This document shows positions 9,072 to 18,023 of a stretch of 64,000 nucleotides of DNA, one piece after another (position 1 is the first letter of the stretch; each line of letters begins with the position of its first letter). A program made the position numbers and the translations under genes. This DNA is from Shimia sp. SK013 (lineage in GTDB: Bacteria; Pseudomonadota; Alphaproteobacteria; Rhodobacterales; Rhodobacteraceae): contig NZ_LAJH01000009.1 of assembly GCF_001292625.1 (NCBI RefSeq), forward strand, positions 248,001 through 312,000, read 5' to 3'. The notes under the pieces were generated by a model, which had not been told where the DNA came from, did no database searches, and saw only the letters and a program-made list of their open reading frames with translations.

Positions 9072-10286
9072 ATGGCCAAGGATCTGGCACCTCAATCCAA
9101 ACCCGATCTTGGAAGCTTTAACTGGGAAGATCCGTTTCTGATCGAAGGCCAGCTTGAAGAAGACGAGCGTATGGTGCGCGATGCGGCAAAAGCCTATTGC
9201 GATGAAAAGCTGGCGCCGCGGGTCTCAACTGCGTTTGAGAAAGAGGAAACCGATCCTGAGATCTTTGCCGAGATGGGCGAAATGGGGCTGTTGGGCACAA
9301 CGATTCCTGAAGAATATGGCGGCATTGGTGCGGGCTATGTGACCTACGGTCTGGTGGCGCGAGAAGTGGAGCGCGTCGACAGTGGGTATCGCTCGATGAT
9401 GTCGGTGCAGAGCTCGTTGGTGATGTATCCGATTTACGCCTATGGCTCTGAAGAGCAGCGCAACAAATACCTGCCAAAGCTGGCGTCCGGCGAATGGATC
9501 GGCTGTTTTGGATTGACTGAGCCGGATGCGGGATCTGATCCCGGCAGCATGAAAACCACGGCCAAGAAGGTCGACGGCGGCTATGTGCTGAACGGTGCAA
9601 AGATGTGGATTTCCAACGCACCGATTGCGGATGTGTTTGTGGTCTGGGCCAAGTCGGACGCGCATGGTGGCAAGATCCGTGGCTTTGTTTTGGACAAGGG
9701 CACCAAGGGGTTGTCCGCGCCAAAGATTATGCACAAGGCATCGCTGCGCGCGTCGATTACAGGCGAGATTGTGATGGAAAACGTTGCAGTGTCTGAGGAC
9801 GCACTTTTGCCGAATGTAGAAGGACTTAAGGGGCCTTTCGGATGTTTGAACCGCGCGCGATACGGCATTGCCTGGGGCGCGATGGGGGCGGCTGAGTATT
9901 GCTGGCATGCATCACGCCAATACGGTTTGGACCGCAAGCAATTTGGCAAACCGCTGGCGCAGACGCAGCTGTTTCAGCTGAAGCTGGCGAACATGCAAAC
10001 CGAGATTACGCTGGGTTTGCAGGCGGCGTTGCGGGTTGGGCGTTTGATGGACGAGGCCAAGGCAGCGCCCGAGATGGTGTCGATCATCAAACGCAACAAT
10101 TGCGGCAAAGCGCTGGAGATTGCACGCCATGCGCGGGACATGCATGGCGGCAACGGGATCAGCCTCGAGTTTGGCGTGATCCGCCACATGGTGAACCTTG
10201 AGACGGTGAACACCTACGAGGGCACACATGATGTGCACGCGCTTATCCTAGGTCGCGCGCAGACCGGTTTGCAGGCGTTTTTCTAG
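9072..10286 (+). CDS. gcdH: Glutaryl-CoA dehydrogenase
   Basis: Acyl-CoA dehydrogenase family flavoenzyme (404 residues) that oxidises and decarboxylates glutaryl-CoA to crotonyl-CoA in lysine/tryptophan breakdown. It contains the FAD-binding [15 protein letters not shown] and [10 protein letters not shown] segments. The catalytic base is the Glu in [17 protein letters not shown] (about residue 383). The near-exact resemblance of these blocks to GcdH distinguishes it from other acyl-CoA dehydrogenases. The start is the ATG 9072 behind AAGGAG. It is divergent from the CoA-transferase gene. Confidence 0.95.
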   Translation: MAKDLAPQSKPDLGSFNWEDPFLIEGQLEEDERMVRDAAKAYCDEKLAPRVSTAFEKEETDPEIFAEMGEMGLLGTTIPEEYGGIGAGYVTYGLVAREVERVDSGYRSMMSVQSSLVMYPIYAYGSEEQRNKYLPKLASGEWIGCFGLTEPDAGSDPGSMKTTAKKVDGGYVLNGAKMWISNAPIADVFVVWAKSDAHGGKIRGFVLDKGTKGLSAPKIMHKASLRASITGEIVMENVAVSEDALLPNVEGLKGPFGCLNRARYGIAWGAMGAAEYCWHASRQYGLDRKQFGKPLAQTQLFQLKLANMQTEITLGLQAALRVGRLMDEAKAAPEMVSIIKRNNCGKALEIARHARDMHGGNGISLEFGVIRHMVNLETVNTYEGTHDVHALILGRAQTGLQAFF

Positions 10287-10424
10287 ACCTAAGCGCGCGC
10301 CTTTCGCCGGGTCGCTTCAGCGACTTTGGCGGGGGCGGACAATTCCCAAAAACCCCTGTCTGTATTGCGTCGGTAACACGGCTGTATCGCGACAGTGTCA
10401 ATTTCGGCGCAGTCGGGGACGGGC

Positions 10425-12239
10425 TCAGTCTTGCCACCACCAGAATTGCGGCATCCAGTCGGCGCCATCGCCGTAGATCGGCAGCTCATCCGGAAAGCGC
10501 ATTTCGCGACGATGCGCGATGCGGCCCACCGCGTAGGTCCAGATCGGGATGATGTAGCGACCTGAGGTTAGGATGCGGTCCAATGCGCGGGTTGCCGCGA
10601 CAAAGTCCTTTTGTGACTCGGCGGTCAGCATTTCGGTGATCATGGCGTCAACGGCGGGCGAGGTGATGCCCGCGAGGTTGCGCGAGCCGAGCTGCGCAGC
10701 AGCGTCCGAGCCCCAATACAGGCGCTGCTCATTGCCCGGGCTGAGGGAAAGCGCACGGCGCTCTTTGGTGATATCGAAATCAAACGATCCAAGGCGCTGC
10801 GCGTACTGCGCGTTGTCCACCAGAGAAACACTCACGTCGATGCCGAGGTTCTCGAGCGCTTTGCGCCAGATGTCGACGATGGCCTTGTTTTGGGAGTCAT
10901 TTTGCGGCAGCAGTATTTCGAGCGCCAGCGCCTCATCATCCGCGTTTTGCATTTTCCCCTCGACCACGTCCCAGCCAGCCTCGTCGAGCAACTTGATTGC
11001 GGTGCGCATGTTGCGGCGGTCGCGGGCGGATCCGTCGGAGGCGGGCAGGGTGTAGCCGGAAAGGGTTTCCGGAGGGAGGTCATCGGCGAATTGCGTGAGC
11101 AACGCGGCGGTCTCGTCTTGGGCCGCGCCCGGGCGCATCGCGAGTTGCGAGCCTGAGAAAAAGGAACTGATCCGCGGCTGGCGCCCGCCGGTCATCGTAT
11201 CGTTGATGTATTCGAAATTGAAACTGTGCATCAGCGCGTCCCGCACGCGAATGTCATTCAGCGGCGCGCGTCGGGTGTTCATCACGAAACCGGTGATGCC
11301 TGAGGGCTTTTGATGGGGGATCTCGGATTTCACTACATCGCCGGAGACTGTCGCGGGAAAGTCGTATTGGTTGGCCCATTTCTCGGCGTTGAATTCACGC
11401 GCGTAGGACACTGAGCCGGCCTTGAAGCTTTCAAAGAGAACCTCTCCGTCGCCGTAAAAATCAATCTGGATTTCGTCAAAGTTATTGGTGCCACGCCGCA
11501 CTGGGACGTCTGCGCCCCAGTAGTCGGGATTGCGCGACAAAGTCACCTGACGCCCGGGATCAAAATCGCTCACGACGTAGGGTGCTGAGCCAATCGGGAA
11601 ATTATTCAGAGTTACATCGGCGATTTCATCATCGGAGAATTGCGCCTTTTTGAGGATTGGGCGCAGACCGGCGATCAGGGCAAGTTCGCGGTTGTCGGTG
11701 TTGAACGTCAGACGAACGGATTGCGGGCCGGTGGCCTGAATGCTCTCCATTTGCTTCCAAAGCGAGTGGTAGCGCGGGTGACCTTCGGTCCCGAGGGTTT
11801 CGTAAGACCAGATGACATCTTCGACCGTCACGGGGGAGCCGTCAGAGAAGCGGGCCTCGTCGCGCAGAGTGAATTCGACCCAACTGCGATCCGGTGCGGT
11901 CTCGATGGACTCGGCGAGCAGGCCGTAAAGCGCAAAAGGCTCGGCGCGGTTGCGGCCCATAAGTGATTCATAAACAAAGAATCGTAGTTGCCACGGGGCG
12001 TTGCCCTTGAGCACAAACGGATTAAGCGAATCGAATGCACCGGTGTTGCCGGTCACAATCCGCCCGCCTTTGGGCGCGTCCGGGTTGGCATAGGGCAGGG
12101 CGTCAAAATCGGCGGGAAGGGCAGGCGCGCCATACATGGCGATGCCGTGGCTCGGGTCAGCGATTCCCTGCGAGCCTATGAAAACAACGGTTGCAGCGGC
12201 CGTCAGGGCCATTCTTAACGAGAAACATACTGGTTTCAT
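10425..12239 (-). CDS. ABC transporter periplasmic binding protein, peptide type (YejA-like)
   Basis: Family 5 extracellular solute-binding protein, 604 residues, with a signal peptide of about 27 residues ending near GSQGIA. The mature start HGIAMYGAPALPADF, the PNPDAPKGGRI-like stretch and the NPFVLKG segment match the YejA subgroup that binds oligopeptides such as microcins. No permease or ATPase gene lies beside it: downstream is gcdH on the opposite strand. It is therefore an orphan receptor that must share a transporter encoded elsewhere. Confidence 0.88.
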   Translation of the reverse strand: MKPVCFSLRMALTAAATVVFIGSQGIADPSHGIAMYGAPALPADFDALPYANPDAPKGGRIVTGNTGAFDSLNPFVLKGNAPWQLRFFVYESLMGRNRAEPFALYGLLAESIETAPDRSWVEFTLRDEARFSDGSPVTVEDVIWSYETLGTEGHPRYHSLWKQMESIQATGPQSVRLTFNTDNRELALIAGLRPILKKAQFSDDEIADVTLNNFPIGSAPYVVSDFDPGRQVTLSRNPDYWGADVPVRRGTNNFDEIQIDFYGDGEVLFESFKAGSVSYAREFNAEKWANQYDFPATVSGDVVKSEIPHQKPSGITGFVMNTRRAPLNDIRVRDALMHSFNFEYINDTMTGGRQPRISSFFSGSQLAMRPGAAQDETAALLTQFADDLPPETLSGYTLPASDGSARDRRNMRTAIKLLDEAGWDVVEGKMQNADDEALALEILLPQNDSQNKAIVDIWRKALENLGIDVSVSLVDNAQYAQRLGSFDFDITKERRALSLSPGNEQRLYWGSDAAAQLGSRNLAGITSPAVDAMITEMLTAESQKDFVAATRALDRILTSGRYIIPIWTYAVGRIAHRREMRFPDELPIYGDGADWMPQFWWWQD

Positions 12240-12318
12240 TACTTCAACAATCCCGACTTGCCTTTGTTTTGTTAGGCCTAGCAGTAGCGGGGGTTATGAG
12301 GCTTTTCAAACTTTTAGC

Positions 12319-12430
12319 TTGGAGTGCGGCGCACAAATGCTTATAAAGGTGTCACTGCTCGATAGGTTTCTTGCCTGTATGAAACCTGCCTCAATAACTT
12401 TACGCCCGCTTCGTGCGGGCGTTTTTTTTT
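12319..12430 (+). ncRNA. Candidate small RNA with own promoter and terminator
   Basis: This gap between two divergent genes holds a self-contained plus-strand unit: a -35 CTTGGAG (12318-12324), a 17-base spacer, a -10 TATAAA (12342-12347), and a hairpin AGGTTTC/GAAACCT (12364-12370 with 12381-12387, ten-base loop). It ends in a strong terminator. A transcript starting near 12355 would be about 75 nucleotides. No plus-strand gene lies upstream, so the terminator has no other evident client. The promoter match is moderate; no known RNA family is recognised. Confidence 0.5.
12402..12430 (+). terminator. Strong intrinsic terminator with UUCG-type loop
   Basis: An eight-pair stem, ACGCCCGC with GCGGGCGT (12402-12409 and 12415-12422), with loop TTCGT, is followed by an uninterrupted T tract. 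The tract is only on the plus strand, so it terminates rightward transcription. Confidence 0.88.
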
Positions 12431-12549
12431 GCCTGATTGTGATTGGGGTGCGCGGGTTACGTAAGACTACGGATGCGGGTCGATCTCCCTTATTTTGCTG
12501 ATGCAGCATGCTATGATGCGGCCGCGACAAATGAAGGAAGGGAATCGAT

Positions 12550-13323
12550 ATGAGCCTGAAGGGCAAAACCGCGATCATCACCGGATCTAACTCGGGAATC
12601 GGTCTGGGCGTGGCGCGGGAAATGGCGCGTGCGGGGGCGGAAGTGATTCTCAATTCTTTCACCGACCACGAAAACGATCACGCGCTGGCCGCAGAGATCA
12701 GCGCGGAGTTTGGTGTCGCGGCACGCTATATTCAGGCGGACATGTCCCAAGGCGACGCATGTCGGGCCTTGGTAGAGACCGCAGGCGGCTGCGATATTCT
12801 GGTGAACAACGCCGGGATCCAACATGTGGCGCCGATCGATGAATTTCCGGTCGACAAATGGGACGCCATCATCGCGATCAACATGAATTCGGTGTTTCAC
12901 ACCACAGCGGCCGCATTGCCGCACATGCGGGCGCGTGGCTGGGGCCGGGTGATCAATATCGCCAGCGCGCACGGTTTGACGGCGTCGCCATTCAAGGCGG
13001 CCTATGTGGCGGCCAAGCATGGCGTGGTGGGCATGAGCAAGACCGTGGCGCTTGAAACCGCCGAGGAGCCAATCACCTGTAATGCGATTTGTCCGGGTTA
13101 TGTTTTAACCCCCCTGGTGGAAGCGCAAATTCCGGACACTATGGCGAAATACGACATGGACCGCGATGAGGTGATCAAGAAAGTGATGCTGGAGCGCCAG
13201 CCGAGCCGCGAATTCGCCACAGTGGAGCAATTGGGCGGCACGGTGTGCTTTCTGGCCAGCGATGCGGCGGCACAGATCACGGGCACCACGATCAGCGTGG
13301 ATGGCGGTTGGACTGCGATGTGA
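12550..13323 (+). CDS. bdhA: D-3-hydroxybutyrate dehydrogenase
   Basis: Short-chain dehydrogenase (257 residues) interconverting 3-hydroxybutyrate and acetoacetate with NAD, used in polyhydroxybutyrate and ketone turnover. Nucleotide-binding TGSNSGIG (11-18), NNAG (86-89), and catalytic Ser139, Tyr152, Lys156 are all present. The segments NSFTDH and the C-terminal GTTISVDGGWTAM are typical of this dehydrogenase. It starts at the ATG 12550, with GAAGGGA upstream. Confidence 0.93.
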   Translation: MSLKGKTAIITGSNSGIGLGVAREMARAGAEVILNSFTDHENDHALAAEISAEFGVAARYIQADMSQGDACRALVETAGGCDILVNNAGIQHVAPIDEFPVDKWDAIIAINMNSVFHTTAAALPHMRARGWGRVINIASAHGLTASPFKAAYVAAKHGVVGMSKTVALETAEEPITCNAICPGYVLTPLVEAQIPDTMAKYDMDRDEVIKKVMLERQPSREFATVEQLGGTVCFLASDAAAQITGTTISVDGGWTAM

Positions 13324-13381
13324 TGTGATTTAACGGTGCGCCCCTTGCGGCGCGCGCTTTGTCTGGCGCTGCGCGCCGGTG

Positions 13382-13443
13382 AGGGGCTTTGCCCCTGTGA
13401 CAGCAGGCTGTCACTACCCCAGGATATTTTGGGCAAGAGGAAG
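13382..13443. repeat. Palindrome cluster plus interspersed GGATATTT...GCAAGAGGAAG element (copy 1)
   Basis: In the convergent gap between bdhA and the DUF502 gene: AGGGGCTTTGCCCCT (13382-13396), then an 18-base near-perfect palindrome with arms GTGACAGC/GCTGTCAC (13397-13414), then GGATATTT-N3-GCAAGAGGAAG (13422-13443). The last part recurs at 17122-17143. The inverted repeats may act as a transcription end for both genes. Confidence 0.65.
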
Positions 13444-13452
13444 TGGGACTGT

Positions 13453-14130
13453 TCAAGCCTCAGGCGGCTGTGTGGGGTCTTTGGCGTTGGGATAGACCAG
13501 ACCCGCGCTGATCACCAGTTTGGCGGCGTCCTCAACCGACATCTCGAGTTCAACGATGTCGTCTTTGGGGAAGAACAGCAGAAATCCTGAGGTCGGGTTG
13601 GGCGTGGTCGGGACAAAAACACTCATCAAATCGCCGGTTGTGGCGGCGGTGTCGGCGACTTCTCCTTTGGCAGTTGTCGAGATGAAGCCAATTGCCCAGA
13701 TGCCGCGACGCGGGTATTCGATCAGGCAGGCTTTTTCGAAGCTGCGTTCGGTTTGTGCAAAGATGGTTTCGGCAATCTGTTTGACGCCGGAATAGATCGA
13801 ACGCACCACGGGCATGCGGCTGACCAGCCCTTCGCCCCAGTGAATGAGTGAGCGGCCGAGCAAGCCTTTGGCGATCCAGCCGACCACCACGGTGAAGATC
13901 AGGAAGATGATCAGGCCGACACCGCGCAGGTTGATGCCGATGTATTTCTCGGGCTGGATCGTGTCCGGGATAAGTGGCAGCACGAAGCTGTCGACCCAGC
14001 CGACCAGTGTCCATAACAACCAGATGGTCAGCGCGATGGGCAAAATGACAACGATGCCGGTTAGAAAACTGGAGCGCAGGCGCCCCAAAAAGCTGGCTTT
14101 GCGTTTCTCTTCATCAAATGGTGTTGTCAT
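13453..14130 (-). CDS. DUF502 family membrane protein
   Basis: 225-residue inner-membrane protein of the DUF502 family. Two hydrophobic helices (about residues 20-45 and 68-90) are followed by a soluble part containing LVSRMPVVRSIYSGVKQI and a C-terminal beta-rich region with VFVPTTPNPTSGFLLFFPKDD, the family hallmark. The function is unknown in general. It stands alone between bdhA (convergent) and psuG. Confidence 0.88.
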   Translation of the reverse strand: MTTPFDEEKRKASFLGRLRSSFLTGIVVILPIALTIWLLWTLVGWVDSFVLPLIPDTIQPEKYIGINLRGVGLIIFLIFTVVVGWIAKGLLGRSLIHWGEGLVSRMPVVRSIYSGVKQIAETIFAQTERSFEKACLIEYPRRGIWAIGFISTTAKGEVADTAATTGDLMSVFVPTTPNPTSGFLLFFPKDDIVELEMSVEDAAKLVISAGLVYPNAKDPTQPPEA

Positions 14131-14225
14131 TACTGGTCCCGCTGTTCCCTTGCCTTCTAGTTAGGCATTTCGGCGTGGCGGCGCAACGGGTTTACCTTAG
14201 GTCGCGCCGCTGTGACACAGGGACT

Positions 14226-15146
14226 TTAAGACTTGGTGCGCAAACTGCTCATTTCAGTGGCAATTTTGGCAGCAAGGCGGGCGTTGTTCCGGACCAGAGC
14301 GATGTTGGCGACGAGGGACTTGCCATCTGTCAGTTCAAAGATGCGTTGCAGAAGGAAAGGCGTCACACCTTTGCCCGAGACGCCTTGGGCGTCGGCCTCT
14401 TGCGTGGCCTGAGCGATCACCGGAGCGAGCACTTGGGCTGTGATTTCATCATCTGCAGGGATCGGGTTGGCGATGAGTTGGCCGCCGGGAAGGTTCATGG
14501 CCTGACGCGTCAGCGCCGCCCGGGCGATTTCAGCGGCACTGTCCATACGAAGGGGCGCGGTGAGGTCAGAGGTTGCCGACCAGAAGGCGGGGAAGCTGCC
14601 CTGACCGAATGCGATCACAGGCACGCCGTGGGTTTCCAGCACCTCAAGCGTTTTTGGGATGTCGAGAATGGCTTTGGCACCTGCGGCCACCACGGTCACG
14701 GGGGTCGCGGCGAGTTCCAGAAGATCGGCGGAGATGTCAAAGCTGAGTTCGGCGCCTTTGTGCACGCCTCCGATGCCGCCGGTGGCAAAGACATCAATGC
14801 CGGCCAGATGTGCCGCGATCATTGTGGCGGCAACGGTGGTGGCCCCCATGCCACCTTTGGCCATGATCACGGGCATATCGGCGCGGGACACTTTGGCAAC
14901 ATCCTTGGCTTGCGCGAGGCCTTCGAGTTGGGCGTCGGTCAAGCCGACGTGCAATGTGCCGTTGATCACGGCGATTGTGGCGGGCGTTGCGCCGGCAGCG
15001 CGAATATCAGCCTCAACCTGGCGCGCGACTTCGAGGTTTTGCGGATAGGGCATGCCGTGAGTGATGATGGTGCTTTCAAGAGCCACCACAGGGGCGCCGT
15101 TTTTCTGCGCATCGATCACTTCGGGGGAGCGGGTCAGGGTCATCAT
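14226..15146 (-). CDS. psuG: Pseudouridine-5'-phosphate glycosidase
   Basis: Cleaves pseudouridine 5'-phosphate to uracil and ribose 5-phosphate, the second step of pseudouridine breakdown. The 306-residue protein has the family blocks VALESTIITHGMPYP, DVAKVSRADMPVIMAKG, GATTVAATM and FATGGIGGVHKGAE. It overlaps the upstream kinase gene by four bases (ATGA), consistent with a PsuK-PsuG pathway pair. Confidence 0.95.
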   Translation of the reverse strand: MMTLTRSPEVIDAQKNGAPVVALESTIITHGMPYPQNLEVARQVEADIRAAGATPATIAVINGTLHVGLTDAQLEGLAQAKDVAKVSRADMPVIMAKGGMGATTVAATMIAAHLAGIDVFATGGIGGVHKGAELSFDISADLLELAATPVTVVAAGAKAILDIPKTLEVLETHGVPVIAFGQGSFPAFWSATSDLTAPLRMDSAAEIARAALTRQAMNLPGGQLIANPIPADDEITAQVLAPVIAQATQEADAQGVSGKGVTPFLLQRIFELTDGKSLVANIALVRNNARLAAKIATEMSSLRTKS

Positions 15147-16036
15147 GTGGCGTGTTCTCCGGAAACGTATTTGGCAGCTGCGGTGAGGGCGCGGTCGAGC
15201 GCTTCTTTGCGAGCGCAGCCTTGGGATTCGGCCACAATATGGGCAGCCATAAAGGTGTCGCCCGCTCCGGTGACGCGGGTCACCAGAACTGCGGGCGGTT
15301 GTTGTGTGATAATGCCTTTGTCCGAGCCGTCGGAGGCGTCGTTGCCGCCATCTGTGACCAGCGCGCGAGCGGCGCCGCGATCCAGCAGACCTTGTGCGGC
15401 AGCTTGGGAGGTGGAGAACTCTTTTTGGCAGAGATAGCCGGCTTCCTCCAAGTTCACGTAAAGCACGGCGCGCGAATGCATCAGAAACGGCATCAGGCGT
15501 TCAGCTTTGCCCGGAGAGGCCGGTGCGACACGCAAATCGGCGGCTGCAAAGAGTGGGCTGCGTGCGATTTGATCCAGAAGGCGTTGCGTCAGATTTCCAT
15601 CGAGCGCAATCAGGCCGGGATAGGGCGCAGTTTGGGACCCAAGTGTGCCGTCTTCGAGCGGAGTCAGGATCTTGTCGCCTGCAGCCTCCAGCGAATGGGC
15701 ATCGGCAATGGCGGCGATCAGGCCGTTTTTGCCTTCGACGGCCATATACGTATCGGTGGGCAAATCAGCCGAGCGATACACATAATCCATCATCGCGCCC
15801 ATTTCAGAACAGGCGGTCATAAGCTCGTCACCTTCGGCGTCGCGACCGATGGCGGTGAGCGTCGCAGGACGCACCCCGAAACGGGCCAGCGTCATGGCGA
15901 TGTTCCAGGCCACGCCACCGGGCAGGCGGGAGATGCGGCCCGGCACATCGGAGCCTTGACGCATGTGGCTTGGCGCGCGCCCGATGATGTCCCAGAGGAC
16001 TGAACCGATGCAAAGAATGTCTGGCGGCTGGGTCAT
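15143..16036 (-). CDS. psuK: PfkB-family kinase, probable pseudouridine kinase
   Basis: 297-residue ribokinase-fold enzyme. It has the substrate-side motif GGVAWNIAMTLARFG and the C-terminal ATP/anion-hole signature RVTGAGDTFMAA, whose Asp is the catalytic base. Four-base overlap with psuG makes pseudouridine the likely substrate: pseudouridine is phosphorylated here, then split by PsuG. I infer the substrate from context; the family by itself covers many sugars and nucleosides. Confidence 0.88.
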   Translation of the reverse strand: MTQPPDILCIGSVLWDIIGRAPSHMRQGSDVPGRISRLPGGVAWNIAMTLARFGVRPATLTAIGRDAEGDELMTACSEMGAMMDYVYRSADLPTDTYMAVEGKNGLIAAIADAHSLEAAGDKILTPLEDGTLGSQTAPYPGLIALDGNLTQRLLDQIARSPLFAAADLRVAPASPGKAERLMPFLMHSRAVLYVNLEEAGYLCQKEFSTSQAAAQGLLDRGAARALVTDGGNDASDGSDKGIITQQPPAVLVTRVTGAGDTFMAAHIVAESQGCARKEALDRALTAAAKYVSGEHAT

Positions 16037-16044
16037 AAAACGTC

Positions 16045-16668
16045 TCAGGCGGTGAATGCGGCGCGGAACTCGGCGAGTTGGGCAACCGGATCGTCGGTTT
16101 TCCAGATTTCTTCGCCAATTCCGAAGAAGTCGGTGAAGGGCGACAGCTGTGCGATGATGTTGGTGTCAAGAGCGCCTTCGGCCACAACCGGCACTTCGAT
16201 CATTTGTGACCACCACTGAAACAGGTCTTTTTCAGCCAGTGTGCCGTCGCCCAGCGGAGTGTTTCCCACGGGGCCAAAGCTGACGTAGTCGACGCCGTGT
16301 TCGCCGGCGGTCATGCCATCGTGGCTGGACGCGCCGCAAAACGCGCCAATGACAGCGTCATCGCCCAAGTCTTTGCGGACTTTGCGCACAGAACGCGCCC
16401 CGTCGGTCAGATGCACACCATCCAGACCAAGACGTTCAGCAAGCAGGACATGCTCGGAGATCACCAGCGCGACATCGCGTTCAAATGTGATGTCACGCAG
16501 CGCGTCCGCCGCCCGCGAGATGCGGTCCTCGTCGCGGGTGGCAAGGGCAAGGCGCACACAAGACACATCGGCGCTGTCCAGAACGGCGGCAAGCTGGTCG
16601 GGAAAACGGGAGAGTTCAATGTCCGGGGGCGTGATCAGATAGATCTGCGGCTGCTCTGTGTCGGCCAT
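16045..16668 (-). CDS. Thiamine-phosphate synthase-like protein
   Basis: 207-residue TIM-barrel protein resembling ThiE, which joins the thiazole and pyrimidine halves of thiamine. DGVHLTD (a ThiE phosphate-site motif), the IGAFCGASSHDGMTAGEHGVDYVSFGP stretch and a C-terminal DFFGIGEEIW are visible. Some canonical ThiE positions differ (for example the usual S-x-H motif is GASSHD), and no other thi gene is nearby. Its position just upstream of psuK leaves open a role outside thiamine synthesis. Confidence 0.75.
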   Translation of the reverse strand: MADTEQPQIYLITPPDIELSRFPDQLAAVLDSADVSCVRLALATRDEDRISRAADALRDITFERDVALVISEHVLLAERLGLDGVHLTDGARSVRKVRKDLGDDAVIGAFCGASSHDGMTAGEHGVDYVSFGPVGNTPLGDGTLAEKDLFQWWSQMIEVPVVAEGALDTNIIAQLSPFTDFFGIGEEIWKTDDPVAQLAEFRAAFTA

Positions 16669-16747
16669 GCGAGGCTCTCCTTAGGTACCTGTCGAGGTGT
16701 TTGCGCCGCTATAACGCGGAAAATCGGGATTGGCTATGCGGGTTAGG

Positions 16748-17077
16748 TTATTTGGGCGGCAAGCTGCGTGCGTTTGTGAGCGCCAGCGCAATGACTTTGG
16801 CGCGCAGGTTGTCGTCGGCCAGAAGGTCTTCGGAAATGTCGACCATGCCGCCCATGGGGCGTCCGGTAAAGGACAAGGGATCCACGCCGTCGATTTCCAA
16901 GGCTTCGGCTTCGCGCGATTTGCCGACGCGGGCCATTCCGCCGCCTTTGTGAACGCCGCAGACCATATTGCCGTGCAGCAGAAAACAGAGCCCGCCGAAC
17001 ATCTTTTTCTCGGTGATCCCTGCGATGTCGACAAGTTCTTCACGCATCAGAGTGGCGTGTCCTTCATCATAAGGCAT
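16748..17077 (-). CDS. TfoX N-terminal domain protein
   Basis: 109-residue protein with the TfoX/Sxy N-terminal fold: ITEKKMFGGLCFLLHGNMVCGV is the signature block (residues 21-42). In gammaproteobacteria, TfoX promotes competence; stand-alone N-domain proteins in alphaproteobacteria have no established role. The start is the ATG at 17077, preceded by GGAGGAA. The frame stays open far upstream, but that part is antisense to the TrmJ-like gene. Confidence 0.85.
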   Translation of the reverse strand: MPYDEGHATLMREELVDIAGITEKKMFGGLCFLLHGNMVCGVHKGGGMARVGKSREAEALEIDGVDPLSFTGRPMGGMVDISEDLLADDNLRAKVIALALTNARSLPPK

Positions 17078-17121
17078 GTGATTCCTCCGTGTTGGATGCA
17101 GAGATATTAGGCCTGCGGCGC

Positions 17122-17143
17122 GGATATTTACAGCAAGAGGAAG
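17122..17143. repeat. Interspersed GGATATTT...GCAAGAGGAAG element (copy 2)
   Basis: Matches 19 of the 22 bases at 13422-13443: GGATATTT, three variable bases (ACA here, TGG there), then GCAAGAGGAAG, followed by a G-rich stretch in both. It sits in an intergenic region between two divergent genes. Confidence 0.6.
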
Positions 17144-17209
17144 CGGGGGCGCTTGTTTAGAAGCGAGTGAGGGGGTATCAGCGGGCGGATTTCCACATGG
17201 AGTGCCGAT

Positions 17210-17956
17210 ATGTCCAGCGATCAGCCGCAGCCTGCTTTTGTCTTGGTGCGTCCCCAGATGGGCGAAAACATCGGTGGTGCCGCGCGGGCGATGCTGAACT
17301 TTGGGCTCGACAAGATGCGCATTGTGGACCCACGGGATGGTTGGCCAAACGAGCGGGCTGTGGCGATGGCGTCGGGCGCTGGACGGGTTTTGGACGGGGC
17401 TTTGCTGACCGAAACCACCGAGGCGGCGCTTGCGGATTGTCATTATGTTTTTGCCACTACGGCGCGGGCGCGGGGGCTGACCAAGCCGGTGGTCACGCCG
17501 GAGAAGGCGATGCTGCAGGCAGCGGAGATGATCGAACGCGGCGAAAAAGTTGCGGTGTTGTTCGGGCCGGAACGGGCAGGACTTGAGAATGAGGATATTG
17601 CGCGCGCGAACGCCATTATCAATGTGCCGGTGAACCCTGAATATGCCTCGCTGAATTTGGCGCAATGCGTGTTGCTGACCGCTTATGAATGGCGGCGGGC
17701 GAGCACGGAATTTGTGGCTGAGCGCGTCGATATGGCGAAAACCGACTGGGCGACGCATTCGGAAATGGAAGCGCTTGAGCGTCACTATGAAGAGCGTTTG
17801 GATGAGGCAGGATTCTTTTATCCAGCGCCCAAGGCAGAGGGTATGAAAATCAATCTGCGTAACATGTGGAGCCGTATGCGTTTGACACGGGCGGACGTGC
17901 AGATGTTGCACGGCGTGATGCGGCAAATGGTGCGCTGGAAAGATCGCTCTGAATAA
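17210..17956 (+). CDS. trmJ: SPOUT RNA methyltransferase, TrmJ-like
   Basis: TrmH-family group 1 methyltransferase (248 residues), of the type that 2'-O-methylates tRNA position 32. The three SPOUT motifs are visible: motif 1 GENIGGAARAM (residues 18-28), motif 2 VLFGPERAGLENEDI, and the knot motif 3 NVPVNPEYASLNLAQCVLLTAYEWRR. The C-terminal extension after residue 165 is also typical. Its TrmJ identity is by overall similarity. Confidence 0.85.
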   Translation: MSSDQPQPAFVLVRPQMGENIGGAARAMLNFGLDKMRIVDPRDGWPNERAVAMASGAGRVLDGALLTETTEAALADCHYVFATTARARGLTKPVVTPEKAMLQAAEMIERGEKVAVLFGPERAGLENEDIARANAIINVPVNPEYASLNLAQCVLLTAYEWRRASTEFVAERVDMAKTDWATHSEMEALERHYEERLDEAGFFYPAPKAEGMKINLRNMWSRMRLTRADVQMLHGVMRQMVRWKDRSE

Positions 17957-18023
17957 GGGTTCATCTGTGGTTGAAGCGCGCCCAGAAGAGACATAACCTC
18001 GCAGCCAAATCAGGAGCGCAGCG

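Noticed and set aside
14118-15437. 439-codon plus-strand open frame over psuG
   Set aside because: Antisense shadow; full of His/Gly/Arg without any recognised domain.
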